This document shows, one piece after another, positions 1-10,423 of a DNA stretch of 31,682 nucleotides; within the stretch, counting starts at the first letter, position 1; every line of letters begins with the position of its first letter. Location: positions 21,422-53,103 of the forward strand of contig JBBBWG010018778.1 of the NCBI GenBank assembly GCA_037176905.1. The letters run 5' to 3'. This stretch comes from Azolla pinnata. Its lineage: Eukaryota; Streptophyta; Polypodiopsida; Salviniales; Salviniaceae. A model generated the notes under the pieces. The model worked only from the letters and a program-made list of their open reading frames with translations, was not told the origin of the DNA and searched no databases. Both the position numbers and the translations under genes were made by a program.

Positions 1-1149
1 GCCACCATAACCCTCAAGTTGTTTTTCCAAGTGCTTCTCTTGCGTGTGGAGAAATTGTCGAACAACTTACACTTCTTCATTCCTTTGAACAAACCTCTTT
101 TTCGTGCGTATATAAACGCATTTTATGCTTTTCCTGACTAGCTTGGAGCGATTTCGAGCTTCTTGATATCTCGCTGGAATCGGACCATTTTTTTTAGCTG
201 ATCCAATTTCTCTTGATTAGTGTACGACCAGTTTTAACTTCAACTTCAGTTCTTGGTGCATGTAACATATGCTGGATTGGGAATCATTTCTCTGTGCACA
301 AGAAAGATGACATCCTTGAAAAGCTTCAATTTAGAAGCTGAAAGAGGACTTGTAGCAAAAGACCAAGCCATGTATGTCCAATTGTTGTTCACACACAGGT
401 ATAAATCCAGATCATGATATATTATGAGTGACTTTTTCCCTCACCTGCATTCTGCATACATGACGTGCTCCCTCATGTCAATCATAGCCTGCATCGATGT
501 GGAAATTTGTGTCCATTTTCTTGTTCTAAGCTGGTATTATTGCCGATATGTTTAGTCATGTGTTTTGTTTCTGTCGTGAATCGTTTAGCTCTAGAATCGT
601 GAAACAAGAATCAGAGACAAGAATGTCACAAGATCTTTGATGCGGCCAACCACGAATGCACGATGACATTTGTGAGAATCGATTTGGAATCGGCCCCTCT
701 TAAAAGCATATAGATTGCGAATAATTTCTAATGTATATTTGGACGACTACTTGTGTCATTGGGGGCACATGGTTGAAAAAACAACGCAGTACGTTAGATA
801 GCCTTGCGTGTGCGAGTAGTTAGTTGTATAAGCGGACACCGAGATCGGAAGGATTGCTTCTCTGTAACCGAGCGCTTGGTTCGTAAGGGATCGAGCTTAG
901 CACGTCAGTGGAAGGAGGATTCGGAGGAGAATGTTGTTCAAGATCTGGTCGATCGGGGCAGATCCGAGTGTTTCCATTGTCGAGCAGATTCGTGAGCGCC
1001 GAAACTTGCTGCACGCAAGCAAGCTTTGATGGCTTTGCTTACATCCATTGTTCATGCGCTTGGAATCAACTAAACCACAGGCGATGCTTCGAGCAGTCAT
1101 TCGGATGCGATGCGAATGCCATGCCCCTTGCCAATCAATGTCAGCATGC
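1..1149. other. Upstream non-coding stretch, no gene recognised
   Basis: I see no recognisable protein family, RNA gene or repeat here. A short open frame at about 307-420 (roughly 36 codons) reads like ordinary protein for part of its length but matches nothing I know. Open frames between 800 and 1200 run into the pentamer repeat field that follows and are probably chance. The stretch may hold the distal promoter of the SC35 gene or the edge of a gene lying to the left of the window. Confidence 0.5.
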
Positions 1150-1660
1150 GATCGATGGCTTGCCTCCTCCTGTATACGATGCGATGCCATCTTGTTAAAA
1201 CATGCTTGGCATGGCATGGCATGCATTCTTATGGTGGGATCCTGCCCCCATATGCACATATATGCACCATGGCCATGGATGTGCCGCCATGTTATACGCT
1301 GCCATGCATGCCATTTTGTGCTATATGCATGCCATGCTATGCATGCACAGGCATGATGCCCGGCCATGGCATGCCATCTTGCAGCATGCCCATGCGAGAT
1401 ACCGGTTCATGCAATACGCATGCCATACGTAACGCCGGGCATGGCATGCCGCGACACCATAATGCCATGACATCATGCTACACCATGATGGCATGGCATG
1501 GCATGGCATGGCATGGCATGACGCCATGCTGATACTGAATGCCATGGCATGGCATGGCATGCCACGACACCATGCTGCCGCCGAATGCCATGCCATGCCA
1601 TGCCATGGAGCATGATGGCATGGCATGGCACCATGCAACGCCATGCCATGATAGCATGTC
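1150..1660. repeat. Palindromic GGCAT/GCCAT pentamer repeat field
   Basis: About 500 bp are saturated with CATG, GGCAT and its complement ATGCC. Clean runs include (GGCAT)n at about 1490-1520 and 1542-1563 and the opposite orientation (GCCAT)n at about 1587-1607. Since both orientations lie close together, single strands could fold into long hairpins. RY/Sph-type words occur inside it (CATGCATG at 1303-1310, CATGCA near 1342). It ends about 215 bp before the SC35 start codon. All open frames through it are repeat artefacts rich in His, Met, Ala and Cys. Confidence 0.8.
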
Positions 1661-1730
1661 CTGCATTATCTTGAGGAAGCTACCTTCGTTAAGGAAAGGG
1701 GAGTTAGGGCTTTTCTTCTGTTTCGCGCAG

Positions 1731-1860
1731 AGCAGAAGCAGAAGGAGAAGCAGCAGAAGCCGACGCCGAAGCCGAAGCAGAAGCTGAAGCAGAAGCAAGA
1801 AGCTGCAAGAAGCAGCAAGAAGCAGCAGCAGCAGCAACAGCCACAGCAGCAGACGACGAA
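1731..1860 (+). promoter_or_regulatory. GAAGC/GCAGCA-rich leader of the SC35 gene
   Basis: A purine-rich GAAGCAGAAGC/GAAGCCGAAGC repeat passes into AGCAGCAGC and ends just before the start codon at 1876. It is most likely 5' UTR. GAAGAA-like and GAAGC words resemble purine-rich exonic splicing enhancers that bind SR proteins, so self-binding of the transcript by its own product is conceivable. In one forward frame (1731-1784) the repeat encodes an unbroken Arg-Ser run that stops at 1785-1787 and is out of frame with the gene. The transcription start was not determined. Confidence 0.5.
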
Positions 1861-1875
1861 GAAAGGGCCAGGAAG

Positions 1876-3779
1876 ATGTCGCACTTCGGCCGCTCTGGCC
1901 CTCCCGACATCAGAGACACCTACTCCCTCCTTGTTCTCAACATCACCTTCCGTAAGTGCCCCCCTCCCCAACCTCGATTCTCTCCTCCCTTCCTCTAAGA
2001 TCTGTGCCGGATTTGATGACATGGCTCCTCCCCTGATTCCGTTTCCTTCTCCCCCTTCCCCTTTGTTTCGCATGCGTTCTCCCCAGGGACCAGTGCCGAT
2101 GATCTCTTCCCTCTTTTTGATAAGTATGGCAAAGTTGTCGATGTCTTCATTCCCAGGGACCGCAGGTAAAAATGCAGTCTTCCTTTTCCATCCGATTGGA
2201 TTCTCCAGGAATTGCCACCTCCGCAACTCTGCCTCTTCTTCTTCTTCTTCTTCTTAACCTCCAGCATCTGCTGGAAATAAAATCTCGTTTTGCTAGGACT
2301 GGCGAGTCTCGAGGTTTTGCCTTTGTTCGTTACAAGCATGCAGATGAAGCTCAGAAAGCTGTAGACCGCCTCCACGGTGGGTTAGTCGCCATTGGATTGT
2401 TTCTTGAAGTGTTTTTCTTATGTGTTGCTGGAGCTTTCCGGCCCTCTGGATCCTGGTTTTGCTTGGGCTCAAATCATTCTATCATTTGTTTCACTGTTGC
2501 AGGGAGGGTCATAGATGGGAGGGAAATCATGGTGCAGTTCGCGAAGTATGGCCCGAACGCTGAGGTGATGTGAGTATCCTTGTCTGTATCTGACTCTATT
2601 TTATACCCTTATCGATACAAGTCTAAAGTAGTTCTAGACACCTAATGTTTATGCTGATTATATTCTTCAGAAAAGGCATCAAAACAAGGAATAGGTATAT
2701 GCGCTAGTTCTCCAGTGGGTGGTGCATGAAAGCAAAAATATTCATCAGAAGTGTTTGTGATTCCAATAACCACGATTCACACACACAGTCTATATATTGT
2801 TCACAATACGTGTGTGATGCTTGACCAGTTCCTTTCCTTTTTTTTGTTTTTGTTTTTGGACTTTCTAAGCAGTGACCGAGGAAAAGTATCTGGCTCAGGA
2901 AGCCGGAGTCCGAGGCGATCGAGGTATACTCTTATTTCTGTGACCTTTTTTGCATCGTTGATATGATATGGCAGGATATGTTGTAATGCGATATGATGTG
3001 ATCGGTGATGGTAAGTGTGTTCCATGTTTTTGCTATGTGATTATGATGTTTGTTATTGATAGGCATGGGGAGGACTATAGCCATAGGCGAAGCCGGAGCC
3101 GAAGTCCAGGTAGGGGGAGGTATCGCAGGGATAGGATCCGGGATCAAGATCGACGGAGCCGTAAGCGCAGCCGGAGTCGGAGTCTGAGCCGCTCTCGTAG
3201 CCCTCCCCGAAGACGGAGCCGGAGCCGAAGCCGGAGCCGGAGCCAAAGTCGGAGCCAGAATCGGAGCCGAAGCCGAAGCCGAAGCCGAAGCCAGAGCAAG
3301 AGCCGAAGCCAAAGCAGAGAGGCATCTGATAGACCCAAACACCACAAGTCATATGAAAGGAATGAATCCCCTGACACGAAAAGGTTTTCTAGTAGTGTGT
3401 GATTATGTTCTTTACTTTAGTGTTTCCCATCTGTTCTCTACGATTCAGACACAATACGATCTGTAAATATGTTGGTAACTGTTTTGGTTTTTCTGCCTGT
3501 TTCTTCAATTCTGATTCAATCCAATATGTGGTTTCTTTCACTAGGAGTCGCAGCATTTCACCTGAAGGGCAAAGAAGTCCATCTGCAGACCGAAGCGTGT
3601 CACCTCGGAAAGCACGTGATGTGTCCCCGAATCAAAATGCTTCATCACATGGAGGGAAGAGTCCATCTCCTCTTTCTCCTCATGGCGCTCTGGATGGTTC
3701 ACCAAGGAATGGAAGAAGAAGCCGAAGCCCCACACCAGATCCTCACTCCCGTAGCCCTTCCCCCAATTCAGATGCTTAG
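1876..3779 (+). CDS. SC35: SC35/SRSF2-type SR splicing factor
   Basis: Nuclear pre-mRNA splicing factor that binds exonic enhancers and helps recruit U1 snRNP and U2AF. Rebuilt exons: 1876-1951, 2087-2165, 2297-2376, 2503-2569, 2671-2694, 2873-2923, 3063-3383 and 3545-3779. They give 310 residues, close to the roughly 300 of Arabidopsis SC35. The N-terminus MSHFGRSGPPDI and the RRM match the plant family closely: RNP2 is LLVLNI (about residues 18-23), RNP1 is RGFAFVRY (57-64), and the RRM closes with VQFAKYGPNAE (89-99). Exon 7 carries the RS domain (about residues 126-233), built from AGCCGR hexamers. The tail holds SP-rich phosphorylation-type motifs. Exon 5 is only 24 nt. The donor after exon 4 was chosen as the consensus gtgagt at 2570; reading on meets TGA at once. 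The start is the first ATG of the conserved N-terminus. Family assignment is near certain; micro-exon borders are slightly less so. Confidence 0.95.
2233..2256 (+). repeat. CTT microsatellite in SC35 intron 2
   Basis: About eight CTT units form part of the pyrimidine-rich stretch of the second intron, upstream of the acceptor at 2295-2296. Open frames across it on either strand are artefacts. Confidence 0.8.
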
Positions 3780-3872
3780 GTAAGTAACACGTTGCACACA
3801 ATCTATCTGGTGGTTGAAGGATTGGTCAACTGTAAGAAGTTAAATCAATAATCAGCTTGTCATTAATTGCAG
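3780..3872 (+). other. Probable 3' UTR intron of SC35, starting directly after the stop codon
   Basis: The TAG stop (3777-3779) is followed without a gap by a consensus donor GTAAGT (3780-3785). A matching acceptor ATTGCAG ends at 3872 after a 93-nt A/T-rich stretch typical of plant introns. With zero bases between stop and junction, splicing would not be expected to trigger nonsense-mediated decay under the 50-55-nt rule. This is inferred from splice consensus only. Confidence 0.55.
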
Positions 3873-6800
3873 GTTTTCCAGCCACTCACAAACATGGGTT
3901 TTTGGCGAATTCTTGTATTCGTGTGTTTGCTGTGCATCTTGTAAGGAATTCTACTTCATGTACTGTTCGTTGGGCCTATTTATCAGCTGTGTTTTGACAG
4001 AGGCTACATTGCTTCTGGATGGTTAGTTCGTCACCTAAAGAAACTCTTTTTCCTTGCTCATATGCATGCTACTTGGCCTTTCCCAGTTTTTGGGCTGGGA
4101 GTATGAATGCTCTGTGCTATGGAACATATGATATGTTGATTTGTTAGATGTTCTGTTTTTTAAGAAGCATCCCTTGCAAGTAGGCGTACAAGTATTGCTT
4201 CTGACTTTTACTTAAAATATGCCCTGGGCTTTGTTAGTTATTGAGTGGGACCGAGGATTTGCTGGTAGCTGGTAGCTGTGGTGGGGAAAAGATTCCTTTG
4301 TGCTGTGATCGTGATGATGTAGCTGGTTTGTTGGATGTAGCTGATTGGACACAACTTGCTGTGCATTTTGATGCTGCGTGTCATCTTTGGTGTTCACAAC
4401 AGCTTGGAGGCCTAAAATTGCTGCGCCTGCATGCTGTATTTGTTCCTGTTGGTATGAACAATCTATCACACAGGGTAGCATGGATTACATGTCAATTTGT
4501 TTGTGCATAATGTGCCTCTTCATCTTGTTTATTTTTTATTGATGCATGGAAATACTATATGTAGTTAGATGTTTTCATCGGTAGTCCTTAATGGTTTCCA
4601 CTTAGGATTCCGTTACTAGGTTGAATGCTAGATGTGCTCTAATATATTTGGTTGAGTATAGACAGTAGGACTGCTTCAAGTAACTAAGGTCACATACTAT
4701 TGTAGGATGTCTGTGATTGTGCGTTTTTATATCATGGTAGGTTCATATGGCTGCCTAATAAAGAGTTTGGTAATAACCTAGCGTGCATATGCTTGAAGTG
4801 TTTATTTTCTTTTATTTTCTTTATGTTCTTACTGGTATCAGTGCACTAGAAGATTGGGGTACTAAGCCCTAAACCCTTTTCAAAGCTAAAATGTTAGGAG
4901 ATACGGTGGTAAATGCCTGTAATTCTAGAGAAGAGATTTACTGAAGTTAGCAGCCCTCACTCTAAATTTCCTTTTAAGTTTTATTCACTCTGCTAAATTA
5001 CAGGAGTTCAGTTCAGTATTCATCATTTATATTTGTTATATATATCTGAAGTGATGCTTGAGACCAGATGAGGCAAGTCATAGGTTCTAGAGATATTGGA
5101 GAAATAACCTATCTTTGGATAGTGAAGGGTAATCGAGGACTTGTACTCATTTTGTTGGATCAACTCTAATGGATTCTACCATAGTTTTGCTGCATTCTAT
5201 GGCTATGTTCTAGCTTCAAAGACAACTTTTGAATCCTGTTAAATAAAACACGCACTGAATTGATAGTGTACTTTTTTTGATAGACCATCTGAAGTTGTGG
5301 GGTTTTTTTGTCTATTGAGATATTCAGGTGAATGAAATTGTAAAATTGAGGAGTCCCAAGGATCTTTTTGGAAGAGGCTTGAAAATGGTTTTAGAAATGG
5401 GTATTTGTTTAATTCTTAATCTGATAGGAGGATTTGCTGGAATTTGTTGGTTGATATGAATCAGACTCTTTAAAATAGATGCTACTGGTAAACAAAATGA
5501 GGTTTTTGGTGGCACATGTCAGAAATCCTGCACATCTAGATGATTGTTCAGCAAGAGACTTGTGCTCTATTGTGCAATCTATGTCAGAACTATGACATTA
5601 CAATCGGCTGGTTGCGCATACCATCAGATTCTGCAGGTAAGGTTTTTTGACTCGGGAACTTTTTCAATCTTAGTCATGGCTCCCTTTTATTTTCTTAAAT
5701 TGAACCAAAATATATGATATATCAACTCAAATGGGTCGGGAAGTGGGACTCTGATGATCTCACTGAACATTAGTACTTTTCTTGTCTTTGCATGGTGTGG
5801 TTTTTGCATTTTTAACGTGGGGATGAATTAGCTACCACTTTTAATGTTGAGCACCATGTGGTTGTGAGAAGGAAGACAGACAAGACAGCCTTTGGTCATC
5901 ATATAACAAATCAGAATTATCTCGCCGTCGTAAGCATGGTTTAATGATGATTGTTGGGTGTGTTAGTCTTCCATCTCACATGTGATTTGATGATAAATGT
6001 TCCATGAACTACCTCCATGAACACTATTTACTTGTGATTTGATGATAAATGTTCCGACTGAAATCGCCGGATATATTGTTTTTATGGATTTAAATGCTTT
6101 GACGATATCTGCTCGATGTGTCACTTTGCGATGCTCAACATCAGATATGTTCTACAAAGCTTTTGGCTTAGTAACCTTTGAAATACGTTCCATCACTTCT
6201 ATACACTGTCAGTCTTAAAGATATTTGATTATGTCAAATGACTTGTGGCAAAACATGGGGAAAACCAACTATCGCTACATTTAACTTGAGGTGATTCTGT
6301 CGTATATGATGGTAGTTTCAGGGGCCCCATCTCCTTGTGTGTGCAATTAGAGAGACCATTTAGCAACATTTGGATTGAAATGAAGCAACCGATGCAAATA
6401 GAGTTAGCTTTAGCTTCTCTTGTTTAGTAATGCACCTTTGATGAATTGGTGCATCAGATACCCTAATCTAACCCTTTAATTCTTTGATGTGGTCGGTTGT
6501 CAGCTGGCTACGATCGATCAAGACTTGCATTGTTGCCAATGAAGAACTGAGTTTCCAAGTTAGCAAGGTTCACTTATGATGCTGCTGATCTCACATCAGC
6601 ACCTCAAATTCCCCTAGTAGCCCACATGAGAACCAGAATTACAGCCAATACGGTTTATATCCTTCAGAAATCCTAGAAGAGTACCTTGGTGAATCACATA
6701 ACCCACAGCACCACCGCAGAACAAGATCCATCCAATCGCAGCTCTTTGGATCTCATGTTCGTCGCTCTGGAGCTAGAATCAAGGATCGTTCTGCCAGCGA

Positions 6801-6918
6801 GCAACAACAGCTCTTTGAGCTTGTGTTTCGAGGTTTTGCAATTTGAGATGCAATGGGCAGATGCTGCGAGATAGCCCTCGAATCCCAGGCAGAATCCGCT
6901 GATTGCATCTTAGATCTA
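3873..6918. other. Intergenic region between SC35 and HOP2
   Basis: The first few hundred bases probably include the SC35 3' UTR. The rest is A/T-rich without a recognisable gene. The longest open frames (4241-4510 forward, 4212-4481 reverse, 5324-5515 reverse) show no family signature. One small direct repeat of 23 bp stands out (5981-6003 and 6033-6055, spaced 52 bp, starting TGTGATTTGATGATAAATG). The distal promoter of HOP2 must lie at the right end. Confidence 0.5.
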
Positions 6919-7085
6919 CAAAACCCTAAACCTTGAAAACAATGAACCCTAAACCCTAAACCCTAAAACCCTAAAACCCTAAAACACAAACCCCATGAAT
7001 GCAGGTCCCCCAAGCCTGAAATTTTAGGGTTAGGGTTTCTTGTTTTCAAGAAACCCTAACCCTAACCCTAAAACCCTGAAACCCC
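6919..7085. repeat. Interstitial telomere-like repeats and hairpin upstream of HOP2
   Basis: Degenerate plant telomere units (CCCTAAA, CCCTAAAA, CCCTAA) cluster at about 6919-6985 and again at 7024-7085. In the second block, arms 7024-7042 and 7047-7065 are perfect reverse complements of 19 bp around a TTTT loop, so TTAGGG-type and CCCTAA-type strands face each other. The motif AAACCCTAA is the telo-box, known in promoters of plant growth and cell-cycle genes as a site for telomere-repeat-binding (TRB) proteins. The block ends 60 bp before the HOP2 start codon, so it lies in the core promoter or leader. Confidence 0.85.
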
Positions 7086-7146
7086 AGGACCGCGGTTTCC
7101 TCATCCCGCTGGAATTCGAACTGCTGCTGACGACGACGAACGAGCT

Positions 7147-7182
7147 ATGGCGCCTCCCAAAGCCGACAGTGCCGAAGGTGTT

Positions 7183-7219
<37 letters not shown>

Positions 7220-8542
7220 TTCTCTGCATTCTTCCTGCTTTGTCTAAATCTAACTATCTGTCTCGCCGCTCTCGGATCCATCCTTCGCTTCATCTTGCTC
7301 CAGGAATCATACTTCACTTCCTTAATGAGGTAACCTCCTCCATCCCTTCTCCTTGCTTCGTCCTTCGTCATTCTTCCTTTTCTTTGCCCATTTTTGCCGC
7401 GCATGACCATGATGATTGTGGCGTTGTTTGATGGCTTTTTCCATTCCCTCGACTTTCATGGCCATGATTGTGGTGCTGGTGATGGCGTTGGCCATTTTCT
7501 GGGGCCACGGGATTCAAAACTCTTCCCTTTCCGTTTCCTGTGAGCAGCAAAACCGTCCGCTGAACGTCCAGAATGTAGCGGATGCTCTACAGAAGCATGC
7601 CATCAAGAAGTCGACAGCTCAGAAGGTTCTGGATGCGCTTGCGGAGTCGGGCCAGATATCGGCCAAGGAGTATGGGAAGCAGAAGATCTACTTAGCGAAG
7701 CAAGATCAGTTCCATGTCCTCAGCCCGGAGGAGCTCCTAGACCTTAAGTCCGACAATGAAAAGCTTAAGAAGGAATACGAGGCGGAGAAAGCTTCTCTCT
7801 CAGGCCTTGAAGCAGGTAGGGTTTTACAATTTATGCATATGCGCAGATCTCTATGTATAAAATGGAACGATACAGTGTTCTTAGGTTTCTTGATTAGCCT
7901 TTTGATGTGATTTTCTGACATGCTTCGATGCAAAAACCATTTCTTTTTATATCTATACTTCCTAGACCTTCGATTGCTCGAATCCAATCTTACACTAGAG
8001 AAAATCAAAGAAAAAACCGCAAAGATAAGCTTAGAAGTGAGTGCTTTTGATCCTTTTAGTACTCTCTGACCAAGGATATATCAGTTCGGCAATATGATTT
8101 CCTCTCCTTGTGCTCAGGTAAAGAATGCAGAAGAGAAGCTACGAAAACTGCAAGAAGGAGCCATTTTGGTGGATCCCGAGGAGAGAGAGAAGATCCAAGG
8201 GATCTGTGTGTCCAGGCTCGCTGAGTGGCGGAAACGCAAGAAGGCCTTCAAGGAGCTCTGGGATATGATCACAGAAACCTTACCCAAAGATCTCAAGGAG
8301 TTTAAGGTCGATTATCTGAACCTCATAAAATCTGCTCTAGCATCTTACTATGTTTTTGACCGCTTGAGTTGGTTTAGGGTGAGTAAAAATCTACAGAAGG
8401 GTTATGTAAATTATTTTTTTCTGTCTGCCTGATGATGGCAACAAAATTATTGCAGGAAGAACTGGGTATTGAGCTTGATGAAGATGTCCAGGTGAATCTA
8501 CAGGATTATGGAGACCTTATTACTAAGAAGCAGAAGAGATGA
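7147..8542 (+). CDS. HOP2: HOP2 (TBPIP family) meiotic recombination factor
   Basis: HOP2 forms a heterodimer with MND1 that stimulates DMC1/RAD51 strand invasion and secures homologous rather than non-homologous pairing in meiosis. Exons 7147-7177, 7304-7329, 7548-7815, 7966-8036, 8118-8306 and 8456-8542 give 223 residues, matching the usual plant length of about 226. The start MAPPKADSAEG, the winged-helix region with NRPLNVQNVADALQ and KSTAQKVLDALAESGQI, the EYGKQKIY and QDQF motifs, a coiled coil (about residues 85-150) and the basic tail WRKRKKAFKELWD, then EELGIELDEDV, follow the family in order. The donor after exon 5 (8307, GTCGAT) is weak but restores the conserved KEFK-EELG junction. 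A stronger donor lies 72 nt downstream and would add 24 residues. Intron 1 contains a CT microsatellite. Telomere-like repeats sit just upstream. Confidence 0.94.
7184..7210 (+). repeat. CT microsatellite in HOP2 intron 1
   Basis: About thirteen CT units start seven bases after the intron-1 donor (7178). Intron 1 is only 126 nt, so repeat-length change could affect donor use. Open frames across the repeat are artefacts. Confidence 0.85.
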
Positions 8543-8555
8543 TTAAGAGAAACCA

Positions 8556-8605
8556 AATGAAAGGTTAGTTGTTTCGTCGCAATGAAAGGTTAGTTGTTTC
8601 GTCGC
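8556..8605 (+). repeat. Perfect 25-bp tandem duplication in the HOP2 3' flank
   Basis: Copies 8556-8580 and 8581-8605 are identical (unit begins AATGAAAGGTTAGTTG). They begin 14 bases after the HOP2 stop codon and are probably in its 3' UTR. Perfect identity points to a recent event. Confidence 0.9.
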
Positions 8606-8885
8606 CACTGGGGGCAAGTGCATACAATCTTCCATGTGAGAATGTCTTTTATATATACAATGTAAAGACAGATTGATGTCGCTAATGCACCTTGAAGAGC
8701 ACAATTCCAAGTCTGGTTTCGAAGGTAAATGCTGCTTTTGTGATGCAGCAGGAGAGTGTGCCAAAACACCACTCATACAAAAAGCACGAGGTACATATTC
8801 TTGTTGATTTCTAAGCTGACCTTAGGGTTGATAGTTGTAGCTAACTAGTTAGGTGATGATGTTCATCCAGACTTCGATGCATGTT

Positions 8886-8976
8886 GAATGTTGAAACCAG
8901 GGAGTGTATTGATGCATGCACATAACCCAGGTGAATGTTGAAACCAGGGAGTTATTGATGCATACACATAACCCAG
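8886..8976 (+). repeat. Two-copy 47-bp tandem repeat
   Basis: Copies at about 8886-8930 and 8933-8976 share GAATGTTGAAACCAGGGAG followed by a TATTGATGCAT...CACATAACCCAG tail, with one or two differences. No coding potential. Confidence 0.85.
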
Positions 8977-10333
8977 TTTGTGCCTTACTTGACCTTTGTG
9001 TGTGTTGTATATAGTGCTCACTAATGACTCCTTTGATGGGGTAACGGGGAAGAAGTGACATGAATTTATTATATGGTGACATTATACAGGCATGCATGTG
9101 AAGCATGAGATGAAACTGATTTACCTAAGATCTCATCCTAACATGATTGTTCAGCATTATTGTGTCAAAAATCTGAATCTTTATAGTAAGATGATCACAT
9201 GCGAGGCAGAAACTTTTCTGCTTGACGATAATGCCGGTGTTCTCATCTCAAGAATTGTGGGCATCAGTTACGTTAAGTTCAGGAGTTCAAACAATGTTAA
9301 AGTAAGACCAAATGGGAATTTTCTACTATAATAAAATAGGCAAATAATGACGCGAAAAGCAAACATAGGCCTAACGTGGTCCATGATGCAAAAACTAATG
9401 ATCATGTGAAGAGTAATTATGATGCAAAAACAGAGATATATTGATTTCTTTTAGTATTTAAATGCTGTAAACGTTCTAGAGTTTTATTATAAATTTCATA
9501 GTTTTTTGGAGCTTTTGGTTATATCTTGAGCAATGGTTACTTTTTCATCAATGTATATCATGAAATATGGTATCAATTCATCATGCAGCAGAATGTGGGA
9601 GTGTTCATGACACAACATTAGAATAATTACATTAATCTCAGCTGGATGACTTGAACACAAAATCTTCAGGCATATGGATAGCCCAAGAAAAATCCTTGGC
9701 ATATGGATATTAAAGTACCTAGAAAATTCATGACACAACGTTAGCATTAGTTCATTAACAAATGCATAAATTGCTTCTTTAAGTTTGGGTGAAAATGCCC
9801 CTAATAGGAGATTACTTCATGTTTCTTGTATAATCATCTTATTTCAATCCTTGTAAGATAACAGGGTCATATGTGTATCTCGATTGTAGCTAAATGAGAT
9901 GGAAATGCTTTAAATACTAGGTCACCGGAAATTTTAATGCAAGAGTTTTATAAATTGAGTTTATAAAGTGATTTGGATGCCCTCGAAGTTTGATGAAATA
10001 AGCGTGCTTGTGATTAGTTATGTAATTAAATCGTATATGGGGCAAAGCAAAGAGGGGTGTTGGGTTCAATCTTCTGATCTTTCCAGCCTAATGACCTTAT
10101 TGTTTGTTCTGAGCAGTAAGTGGTTTATACTCGAATTACTCAAAGTGAATGGGTAATTTGTGGACATAAGCACCAACGAATTTGATGACGCATCTTTTAG
10201 TTAATCCACTCCTTGTTGCTTGCATACTATAATTTTTTTTTAAGTTCATCGCCATTCGAGGAGTCATCGATAGATTGAGTTATATCAAATTAGAGAGTAC
10301 CAGAAGGTTTTTAGTTATCTCCCTCCTCGTTTT
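8977..10333. other. Intergenic A/T-rich stretch, nothing recognised
   Basis: No protein family, RNA gene or element ends are visible. Open frames at 9092-9331 and 9496-9747 have no recognisable motifs. A short word ATGATGCAAAAAC recurs near 9383 and 9418. The stretch may hold decayed transposon sequence beyond recognition. Confidence 0.45.
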
Positions 10334-10423
10334 ATGATACTGGTACAACGAAAAAATCATCGAATAAAGGTGATTGGATGGTACAAACAACCCAATTTTT
10401 TTTATACCCAGGGAATTAGAATT

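Noticed and set aside
307-418. Small open frame of about 36 codons near the left edge
   Set aside because: Looks mildly protein-like but is too short, has no recognisable motif and no supporting exons in the window.
897-1644. Several long open frames on both strands rich in Met, His, Ala and Cys
   Set aside because: They are produced by the GGCAT/GCCAT repeat field, which lacks stop codons in several frames; the compositions are pure repeat translation.
2932-3377. Reverse-strand frames rich in Ala/Ser, Gly/Ser or Leu/Arg opposite the SC35 RS domain
   Set aside because: Shadows of the AGCCGR hexamer repeat on the coding strand.
4212-4510. Overlapping 89-codon frames on both strands in the SC35-HOP2 gap
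   Set aside because: No family signature, no splice partners, and both strands open equally, as expected by chance.
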